The notes under the pieces were generated by a model that was not told where the DNA came from, searched no databases, and was given only the letters and a program-made list of their open reading frames with translations. From contig NC_057789.1 in NCBI RefSeq assembly GCF_014905175.1, positions 16,358,876-16,422,875 of the forward strand: a stretch of DNA of 64,000 nt. Reading direction: 5' to 3'. Shown piece by piece: positions 44,035-53,659 of this stretch; position 1 is the stretch's first letter; each line of letters starts with the position of its first letter. Origin of the DNA: Aphidius gifuensis (taxonomy: Eukaryota > Arthropoda > Insecta > Hymenoptera > Braconidae). The position numbers and the translations under genes are program-made.

Positions 44035-46080
44035 AAAAACGCTCATAACTTACGAACTAACTAACCGAGAGACTTCGTACCAGACTCAAAAGAAGCGCAT
44101 TAAAAAACTCTATCGCCCGCGTTATAGGTTTTTTGCTCTATTGATAATAGTTTTTGATCAAAAAACTAAAATGTAAATTTTGAAAAAATTTTTTTTTCTT
44201 ACTTAAAAATTTGTGGTGTCTAAACTTTCCATCAGAGAGTATTTATCACCAAAGGTTTTTTATTCGTGAATCTTTTCTGTTTTATATTTCATCGTTCTTA
44301 AATTATTATTTATGTAACTTAAAATAGTACATACGTTTTCATGTGAAAATTTTACAAGTTATAAAAACGGCGCAATATATAACTCGACGCAAAATCATAG
44401 TAGAGACTTCGTATTAGGCTTAATTTTTGTGTCTCAAAAAACTCTATCGCCCGCTTTGCAAAATTCTTTTCCTTTTCTAATAGTTTTTGAGAAAAAAAGA
44501 AAAAAACTATAAAATTAAAAAAAAAATTCTGATATTTAATTTTTTTTCTCGAAAACTGTTATTGAAAGAGAAAAAACCCCCAATGCCGTTACTAGATTTT
44601 TTTGAGGCACAAAATTTGAGCCTAATACGATCTTCCTATCTTGATTATAACAAAAGTTATGGCTCGCCGAAAAAAAACTTAAAAACGACGCAATGAATAA
44701 CTCAACGCGAAATCAAAAGAGAGACTTCGTATAAGGCTCATATTATTCGTCTCAAAAAACTCTATCGCCCGCTCAATGGGTTTTTTCCCCTATCTATAAT
44801 AGTTTTTGAGAAAAAAAAAACTTCAAAATTTGACAAAAAATTCGGATATTTAATTTTTTTGCTCGAAAACTGTTTGGGCTTCATGCAGTACGAGACGAGA
44901 CGAGATTTAGCGAGTCTCGGTATCGGTCTCGCTCGTTCGCACCAGGTCTCGGTCTCGGTCTCGTCTCGGTCTCGTCTCGCAAGTATCGCCGGGTCTCGCT
45001 TTTATACTAATATTTTTTCGTTAAGTAAAATATAAAAGAATAGAAATCAATTGGTTTATTTATATATTATTCAATCATTCAAATTGAAATAAATGATTAA
45101 ATAATATATAAATATTTTATTAAAAATTCATATGAAATAAAAACAATTAATATTATATTATTCAATATTTTAAAATAAATATTGAATTATTTCAATTAAT
45201 ATTTTATATCAATAAAATTGATAAATTAAATCATACAAAATTATAACATAATTTAATAATTTTTAGAATTTCTAAAATAATATTTCCGATAAAATATAAA
45301 AAGAAAGAATGTTCGAAGTTGAAACTTTAAATTTTAAAAATCAATGAAGTAGTTGGACAAAAGACTTTAGAAAATTCATAAACAAATAATAGATTTTTTT
45401 CTTTTTTTCTCTTCATTGATATGTATTTTTCCCTTTCCACGAAGTAAAATACTTCTTTTAAAATATCAGATACAAAAAATATCAGTTTAGGAAAATATAA
45501 TTGGCGTAACTTTACAGTTTTCATAGGTACATAAGGCTTGTAGATATCTCGTTGTGACTGTAGCGTCAATGTCTTACTGTGCAGTGTCTTACTGTGCAGT
45601 ATTGTACTGCATAACAGTTCTTCTTTTCAATACGATTCGTTACCAGAAAGAAAAAGAAAAAAAAAAATTCGATCTGAAATTTTCAAAGTCTCGCGATACC
45701 GGCGAGACTTTCAGTCGATACTCTCGGTCTCGGTATCGGTATCGTTTTATTGATTGAAGGAGATCTCGGTCTCGGTCTCGCGTCTCGCGAGACGACGCAT
45801 GCGAGACCGAGACTAGTCTTAAAGTCTTAAGTTTTAAACTGTTATTGAGAGAAAAAAAAACCGTAATGCCGTCACTAGATTTTTTTTAGGCGCATAATTT
45901 GAGCCTAATACGAATTCCCTATCTTGATTATAACAAAAGTTATGGCTCACCGAAAAAAAAATAAAAAAAACGGACCAAAAAATGTCATCATAGAGTTGAA
46001 ATAAAATGTTTATAAGACTCCAAAAAAAGCTTTGAAAAACTCTATTGCCTTTCTTTTAAATATGAATAATGTTTTCGTTG
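44035..46080. repeat. ~300-bp tandem repeats, interrupted
   Basis: Units near 44040, 44390, 44690 and 45890 share GAGACTTCGTA, CTCAAAAAACTCTATCGCCCG and ATAATAGTTTTTGA. The fourth unit is split by the insertion at 44878-45833. Confidence 0.7.
44878..45833. mobile_element. GAGACC-rich element with 8-bp target duplication
   Basis: The block is flanked by AAACTGTT on both sides (ending at 44877 and starting about 45836), an 8-bp duplication as made by hAT transposons. It starts TGGGCTTCATGCAGTACGAG and carries tandem GAGACG/GTCTCG hexamers near both ends and an AT-rich middle. A copy of one half is at 29585-29937. No transposase seen. Confidence 0.55.
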
Positions 46081-46302
46081 ATTAACGGTTAAAATATGTC
46101 TCAGCAATAAAAATAACAATGGCCCTAGCCGGAGTATTGAAAATTTTCAATTTTCAACAGGTAACGCTGGCCACATGACCCAACAAATGTTACCAGGTCT
46201 TTTTTTTTTATTCAAATATTGAAGAGATAGCTACTAAATTAAAATTAAATTTATTTCCATTATAATTTGTATTGATTTTATTTATATTTTTCAGGCTGTA
46301 AC

Positions 46303-46512
46303 ATGTCAGATTACGAGGCTGAAATTGACTCATTATTCAAAAATATTGAAAGCTTAAGTCATCTAAAGTTGATATATCGGGAAAATATTAAAAGATATCC
46401 CGACAAAAATCCTGAAGATAAAAGAGCAACTGAAAAAACTCAGTATTTCATGAATATATACATAAAACAGAATGAATGTATACATAAAATAATAATAGAA
46501 GTGTTTAGCTGA
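46303..46512 (+). CDS. Small ORF after a splice acceptor, unknown
   Basis: A T-rich tract and CAG at about 46292 precede ATG 46303. The 69-residue product, MSDYEAEIDSLFKNIESL onward, is helical and charged with KRYPDKNPEDKRATEKTQ. It looks more like a real exon than its surroundings, but I do not recognise it and no partner exon is certain. Confidence 0.3.
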   Translation: MSDYEAEIDSLFKNIESLSHLKLIYRENIKRYPDKNPEDKRATEKTQYFMNIYIKQNECIHKIIIEVFS

Positions 46513-46519
46513 CTAGTGG

Positions 46520-47210
46520 TTCAATAAATAAATATTTATATAAAATTATATTCTGTGTTAAGTTTTTAAATTAGAATTTCATTTACATAGAATCTTAATA
46601 TTATAACTAATCAATAAATTTAAAAATTTCTATCATAATTGTTAATGACTGAATGAACATAATAGTTCACTCGGAATGAGAGCGAAAAAGACAACTAGGC
46701 AAAAATATATTAATGCAACGAAAGATCTTTCAATTACTATTTATTAAAATTACTAAAGAAGTTTCACTTCCCTGTGCGTACAATAACACACATCTTTTTT
46801 TTTTTATTACTATTTAGTTTACTACCCGGGGGGCTATTAGATTTCCCAAGCTCCAAATTTTTTTTTCACATAATAAAAGTGTGCCCTTTTCTTTTGAATT
46901 TTTTCTATTACGTCTGACATCTGGCCCCAAACAAACGCCGATAAAAAAAAAAGAGAGAGAAGATAAGGGCATGTCAAATTGGTTGCATGACTCATTTTAA
47001 ATAGTAATTTATTTGTGTAATTGTTTTACAATTGTTTATGTTTATATAATTTTGAATAATTTTTCTTTTTTTGAACATTTAATAATTGAAACCCAACTTT
47101 AAATAACAATATTTTTATATCATCGTGTTAATAATTATAATTACTTATAATAAAGAGTGAACAATTAACCTCAAGTAACAATAAATAACGATAAACAAAC
47201 GACGTAAGTG
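46520..47210. other. No gene seen
   Basis: AT-rich, with a short less AT-rich stretch 46820-46950 (CCCGGGGGGCTATTAG). No identification. Confidence 0.35.
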
Positions 47211-47219
47211 AGTGTGAAC

Positions 47220-47444
47220 AAACTTATTTAATTAATAATATAATATTAAATTATTAAATTATCATCAGATTTAGATTATTTTATTAGTCACTTTTTTCAA
47301 CAATTAATACGCATACATTAATAACAAATTAATTGTTTCAAATATTGGGGATTTAATTCCCTTTTCCAATAATTATTATAATAAATAAATCGATTTAAAT
47401 ATTTGGAATTTATTTTACCTTTTCAATAATTATCACGCATACAG
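47220..47444. repeat. AT-rich minisatellite, left block
   Basis: Units of ~80 bp with ACGCATACATTAATAATAAATT and ATATTGGGGATTTAATTCCC. Same family as 50166-50880. Confidence 0.8.
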
Positions 47445-50165
47445 TCTCCTTATATAAAAAGGACAGTTGTCATCGATCTTCCTAAGATTTGATTGGTTAT
47501 TTGGTTTTCTTTGTCATTCTCATGTCATTTGTCATTCTGTCTTTGTCGGTTGTTAATGAAATAAATAAACAAATTTTCTTTCTCAGTCACTCACATTTTT
47601 TTTTTTTTTCCCGTCGTTAAGGTAATCAATAAATTTATTTGTTTATATATTTTCAAATCAAGATTTGACAGATCGCTTGAACAAAAAATAGTCTTTAAAT
47701 TATAATAACTGTTTTTATTGATAATAAATGAACTGATATATATATAACTTTATTAATATGATGATGGAAAAATTAATAGGCTTATGGACAAGAAAATAAA
47801 AGTATGTATCTATACATATAATATCCACATACATTCTATTTAGAAACGAAAAAAAAAAAAAAAAGGGAATCATTTTATTCACAATTTTATTGACAATTGA
47901 AAATGTAATCATTCTATTTTGACAAAAAAGTAGAATATATATATACATATATACATGTCTCTTTAAGTAAAAAAACTGATTATTTCAGTATAACTATTGA
48001 TAAATATATGACTGTTATAATTTATTGATGGAACTGGTCACGTTGATATGATTAATGGCATAGGTGTTTATTTTTATAATTTCTTCTTTCACATCTTATA
48101 AATAATTCTTGAAAATGAGTAATGTCACACTTTGTTTAGAAGTTGTGGTAAATTATGTAATGAAAAGAAATTGAAACAAATAAAATGAGGATTCGAAACT
48201 TTAAAGGTAATAATATGTTGGTGTTGTCTTGATATTAGTCATGATCTCACTAAAATTTCATTGGAAAATATTTATTAGTCTCACAAGATTTTCATGTATC
48301 TAAGTTAGGCAATTTTTTTGAAGAAGTTCTTTGATCAGGCTGGCCTTAATAAAGAGAAGTTAAGGTTTTCTTCATCAATTCTTGATCAGGCTGGCCTTAT
48401 TAAGGATAAGTTAACGTTGTCTCGATCAATTCTTGATCAGGCTGGCTTTATTAAGGATAAGTTAAGGTTTCCTTGAGTAATTTTTGATCAGGCTGGCCTT
48501 AATAAGGATGAGTTAAGGGTTCCTTGATCCAATCTTGATCGAGTTATCCTTAATCAAGCATCTTGATCAAATATTGATCAAATTTCGATCAGGCGTGTGT
48601 TAAGGGAACATTAATCAAGTCTCAATCAAGACTTGAAGTCAAATCAGGCTAGCCTGACCACTCGGGATCATATTTATAGAGAACAATTTTTTTTTAAAAA
48701 TACTTAAGAACATAATAATTCGCTCTGTGTGAATGAATGATTATTTAATCGAAAATATACATACCCCTGGAAACGGAATAGTAAAATGGAAAATGTTTGA
48801 AGTAAGCACAAAAATGTTATAGAAAAATGGATTTTTTTTCGACAAAGGTTGCCGGAAATTTCATTGTTTTATAAATTATATGTTATTCGTGAAAATATAA
48901 TGTCGAAATTTTTTTGAAAATTAATAATCAACAGTAATGAAAAATAATTGAAAAAGAAGATTTTAAAATAGGCGCATGATTTTTCAGATCTTTAGTTTAT
49001 GATTTGACAAATGGCTCAATAAAAACGAAATATTAGCCACTTTTTGAATTTATTTTATCTTTAAGTCGTGGTAAACATAAAATTGCATAAAATAAAGAGT
49101 TATAATCATTTCATGAAATTGTTCGGATATTTTTATTGAGGGTGAGTTCGAAGTCTCAGATTCATAGTTTCACAAAAATTCTATTCAGAAATATATGTTT
49201 TATGTACATGACTTGAAGCAGGAAACGTCGTATTTCGTGTACAAGTTATAGCAAATATAAAAAAGAGTCAAAATTGATTTTAAAATTTTTTAGGAAAGAA
49301 GTACTGCTCGGACAAAAATGAAAAGTAAAATTTATCCTAACAAAATTGTATAATTAATATTTTACGGAGGAAAAGAAGAATCTAAGGACAAAATCAAGTG
49401 AAAATTATTTAATAATAAAATGAAAAAACGGAGACGTGTTTTTATATTTTTTTGATATGAAATTTACAATTTAAAAAAATAAAACACAAGGATAACCATA
49501 TTAATTTATAAAATTTACATTTTTCTATTCCTGTAGTTTTTTTCATGAGGTGTTTTTTGAATATAGGAATCATGATTTCGGGAAAATTCTATTTAGAAAT
49601 ATTTTATTATGAACATGAGTAATTTTGAAATGAATGTTAAATTAATTAATTGGGAATTGCATCACAGAAATAAAAGAATCGAAAATAAAGTGATCGAAAC
49701 TTTGATGAATAAAGTATTATGGGTAAATTATGAGAAGGGTTTTTTAAAAGACATAAGAAAACATAATTATAGTTTGCTCTTTTTGTAACGTGAATAATTA
49801 AGTTATCAAAAATACTCAGCCATGAAAACTGGATAGTAAAGTAAAAAATATTCGAACTAAACATCCACAAAAATGTCATAAAGAACTGAGTTTTGCCTCA
49901 ACAGTGGCTGTACGAATTTGTTTAAACTCTATCTTTTTTAAAAATTGTCTTTTATTCGTGTGAACAGAGTGTTGTTTTTTTTTCTTAAATTATTACTAAA
50001 TAACAATGAAAATAATTGAAACATAAATGTGATTTACTATTTATACAAAATAGCTCAATGAATAATGACATCAAGAGAAAGTATGATTGTGATAATATTT
50101 TTTAAAAAACTATCTCCTCATGTTCATAAGAAAAACAGGCGCGCGAAGCGCGCTCAGTGATCTCG
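47445..50165 (+). mobile_element. Non-autonomous Helitron
   Basis: It begins TCTCCTTATATAAAAAGG, a usual insect Helitron 5' end, and ends with a GC-rich hairpin (GCGCGC-GAA-GCGCGC, 50139-50153) followed 8 bases later by CTCG, close to the canonical CTRR. It sits in the minisatellite between ...CGCATACAg and TAATAATAAATT, which is a repeat unit continuing on the other side, so the insertion lacks a target duplication, as expected. No Rep/helicase ORF. A minisatellite of ~60-bp CTTGATCAGGCTGGCCTTA units lies inside at 48310-48600. Confidence 0.75.
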
Positions 50166-50880
50166 TAATAATAAATTCATTGATTTAATTATTCGGGATT
50201 TAATTTCCTTTTTCAACAATTATTATACTATACATTAATGATAATATAACCAGCTTAAATATTTGGGATTTATTGTCCTTTTCAAATTTATTACGCATAC
50301 ATTAATAATAAATTATTTGATTTAAATATTCGGGGATGTAATTCCCTTTTCAACAATAATTATTTATGAATAAATAATGAATTAATCGGGTCAAATATCT
50401 GGAATATTATTTCTTTTTTCAATAATTGTTATTTTATACATTAATAATAATTTAATTGGTTTGAATATTTGAGATTTGAATTCCTTTTTCAAATTCATTA
50501 CGCATACATTAGTTATAAATTATTTGATTTGAATATTGGGGATTTAATCTGCTTTTCCAATAATTATTACGCATACATTAGTAATAAATTAGTTGATTTA
50601 AATATTTGGGGATGTAATTCCCTTTTCAACAATAATTATTTATAAATAAATAATAAATTAATCGGGTCGAATATCTGGAATATAATTTCCTTTTTTTTTA
50701 AAATTATTATTGTACACATAAATAATAACTCAATGGTTTAAATATTTGGGATTTAAAGCCTTTCTCAATAATTACTATTTTATACATTAATAGTATTTTA
50801 ATATTTGATTTAAATATTTGGGGATTCATGTTCCTTTTTTAATAATTAATACGCATACGCATAAACAAATTTAAATAAGA
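50166..50880. repeat. AT-rich minisatellite, right block
   Basis: About eight units of ~80-85 bp: AATAATAAATTATTTGATTT, AATATTTGGGGATGTAATTCCC, TTTTCAACAATAATTATT. Continuous with 47220-47444 before the Helitron arrived. Confidence 0.85.
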
Positions 50881-51110
50881 AAAACACGACAGGCGGGAGA
50901 AATTTGGACTAGGAAGAGAAGAAGCCATCTTTGGAAAACGCCATATTTTCCAAGGCCCAAACCCCTCCTCCGAATAGGCGTACTTAGGAAAGCTAGACGA
51001 GCGGGCCTAGCCAACACTAAGGGCAGGCTCTAACAGCCCTCAGCCGCCATTGAAAAACGCAATGGCTGTGCATCCTCCTAAAGTCGGCCGTCAAATGCGT
51101 TTTTTTTATT
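50881..51110. other. GC-richer island, unidentified
   Basis: Markedly higher GC than flanks, with two inverted pieces around GGAAAACGCCATATTTTCC and CGCCATTGAAAAACGCAATGGC. No frame. Could be a repeat end. Confidence 0.4.
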
Positions 51111-51124
51111 TACTTTAAAATAAT

Positions 51125-51850
51125 TATTATCAAATTTTGATAATAATTAATAAAATATCGATTTTATCTAAACAATCGATAGTTAATATTTACGTTTCAA
51201 ATATTGACTATTCATACAACAATAATTAGTAAAATTTTGATTTTATGTAAATAATCGATAGATTAATGTTCCCCTTTTAAATAATTATTATTTATACGTT
51301 TTTAAGTAATAAAAATTTGATTTTTTTTAAATAATCGATAGATTAATATTCCCCTTTTAAATAATTATTATTTATACGTTTTTAAGTAATAAAATTTTGA
51401 TTTCATATAAATAATCGACAGATTAATATTCCTCTTTTAAATAATTATTATCTATACGTTTCTAAGCAATAAAATTTTGATTTTATTTTAATAATCGATA
51501 GATTAACATTCTTTTCTTTGAAATATTTATTAGCTACACAATTGTAATTAATAAAATATCGATTTAGGTTAATTAATCGATAGTTAATAATTTGAAATAT
51601 TTTCTATTGATACAAAAATAATTAATAAAATATCGATTTTGTTTGAATAATCGATAGTTTAATATTTAATTCTTTTATATATATTTACACAATAATAATT
51701 AATGAAAATATCGATTCTACTCAAATAATCGATAGCTTAATACCTACTTTTTTAAATAGTTAGTAATTACCCAATAATAATTAATAAAATTCCGATTATA
51801 TTTGAATAATCGATAGTTAATATTTTAGATAAAAATTAATAAATTACCTA
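51125..51850. repeat. ATCGAT-rich minisatellite
   Basis: Eight or so ~85-bp units: AATAATCGATAGATTAATATTCC, TTTTAAATAATTATTA, TACGTTTTTAAGTAATAAAATTTTGA. Confidence 0.85.
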
Positions 51851-52215
51851 TATCATTCATTGATATAATATTAGTATGCTTCTTCTATAATAATTTAATT
51901 AAAATTTAATCTTCTCAATTTTTTTTTAGCTTACAAAAAAAAAAAAATAATAATAAAATAATTTTTTTCTTGACCCCTTATCGGATTTGAACGCTCGCAT
52001 CCGTATAATAATTGGAATCGTTCGCTTTTATATAAAAAACCTAAAAACCTAAAATCGAATTTTTAAATTGCTGAATAGATGGTCAGCGGAGTTGGGTTTA
52101 GGTTGAAACCTAAAAACCTAAAAACCTAAAATCGATTTTCAAATTGCTGAATAGATGGTCAGCGGAGTTGGGTTTAGGTTGAAACCTAAAAACCTAAAAA
52201 CCTAAAATTTAACGG
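51851..52215. repeat. Tandem CCTAAAAA / ~92-bp repeat
   Basis: After AT-rich sequence, two to three copies of a ~92-bp unit (CGATTTTCAAATTGCTGAAT, GATGGTCAGCGGAGTTGGGT, AGGTTGAAACCTAAAAACC) each carrying short runs of CCTAAAAA. Confidence 0.75.
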
Positions 52216-52479
52216 ATCAGCATCATTGGATTCATTGGATTATTCGGATTTTCGTGATTTCGTGATTTCCGTGATTTCTGTGATTATTTGGCTATTTGGT
52301 ATTTGGTTATTTGGCTATTTGGACATTTGGTTATTTGGTTAGTTTTAGTGACGTTTTTTGGGTAAGTTTTAGCGTCGTAGAGTAAAATTTACCGTCCCCT
52401 TTTTGATCTGTAAAGCTAGTTGATCCGCGACCCGAATTAATTTCTAAAGTTAAGTGAGAAGGTAACATGTCACGTTACA
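52216..52479 (+). repeat. Probable end of 5' LTR of the gypsy-type element
   Basis: Ends GAGAAGGTAACATGTCACGTTACA at 52479, resembling the end of the LTR at 26360. Contains short repeats of TTTGGTTATTTGGCTA. The LTR start is not found, so this LTR is truncated or rearranged. Confidence 0.5.
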
Positions 52480-52496
52480 GCATATACCCGCAGAAA

Positions 52497-53492
52497 ATGA
52501 AAGACCAAAACAAATCAAAAATGAAATGAAAGAACTAGCAAAAGGTCGGGAATCAAGCCTGAACTTGGAGATTACATAAACGGGAATGAAAGTTATGAAA
52601 ACATTATACAACAAGCAGTAGAAAGAGAAGAAGAATTGGCCAGAAGGGCAACGTTGGGCAGAAAAGAAATTAAGAAAAGAACTTTCTAGGTCAATTTTTG
52701 CCAATTATGTCAAAAAAAAGACTATATAGCACCACAATGCAAATTAGCCAAACCTTAAATGACGATAGAGGAAAAGCCTACAATATTGAAAGAAACAAAG
52801 TTATGCTTCAAATGAAGACAAAGGGGACATGTTGCAAGTGAGTGCACTCAAGACTTTGTCACTTGGAAGCAGTGTACAAAATGTAATGGTAAAAACCATT
52901 CAGAACAAGACTGTTGGAAAAAGAAAAGCCAACAAAAATGCTAGTTGTGCAACAGTAAATATCAAAGAACTGCCCAACAATTGCACCAAAAGTTGAGAAA
53001 GAAAAAATATGCCAAATTTGTATTATAAAAAGTCACGACGCAAGAACTTGTTACAAACTTGGTAACTATGTTAGACCTCAACAAAATTATGAAGCATCAA
53101 TTTGCCAATTGTGCGGAATAAAAGAGCACGCCGCAAGAAATTGTAGAGTGCAACGGGACAACTATCAACGCCCTCAGGTAAGGTTCAACGAGAGAACAGC
53201 ACCTGTTCGGAATCAACGTCCAGTCTGTCAATTATGCAACATGAGGGGTCATCAAGCAAAAGATTGTGATCAGCAACGACGACCAAATTATAATAACGGG
53301 TACAGTAATGGTAATAATAATGATTATAATAATGGTTACAATAATGGTAATAGCAATGGTAATAGTAATAGTTATAATAATAGTTACAATAATGGTAACA
53401 ACAATGGTAATAAATAGGGAGACAATAGAAAAGATGGCTCAATTCGGGGATGCGATTTCTGCAAAGGTGATGATCATATAGAGATTAATTGC
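52497..53492 (+). pseudogene. gag: Gag with about eight CCHC zinc knuckles
   Basis: From the first ATG, a helical Glu/Arg-rich part (AVEREEELARRATLG near 52615) leads into a long string of CX2CX4HX4C-type knuckles at about 52699-52740 (His replaced by Tyr), 52804-52845 (second Cys position is a stop), 52873-52914, 52939 on (degenerate, with a stop), 53010-53051, 53103-53144, 53226-53267 and 53451-53492. Between the last two is an Asn/Gly-rich repeat (YNNGNSNGN) coded by an AATGGT-type microsatellite. Knuckles bind element RNA; one or two are usual, so this array is large. Capsid-domain sequence is mostly missing. Stops and frameshifts make it a pseudogene. Confidence 0.75.
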
Positions 53493-53659
53493 GTTAAGAA
53501 AAATTTCCGACCAAGAGTGCAGGGAAACTTGCAACCGTCCCTCTAAGCGAGGAGGGACGGCGCAAACAAATATCAAAAGAAATAAATAGCAGTAGTATTG
53601 CGGCTATGGTAGTGACTGGATTTGAATCTGATAAAGAATGTGTAGTAATTAAAGAAGTT

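Noticed and set aside
51995..52215. Telomere-like CCTAAAAA runs
   Set aside because: Runs are only two or three units and part of a larger 92-bp tandem unit; insect telomere repeats are TTAGG and no array is present.
53185..53442. Minus-strand Tyr/His/Cys-rich frame
   Set aside because: Antisense translation of the Asn/Gly microsatellite within gag.
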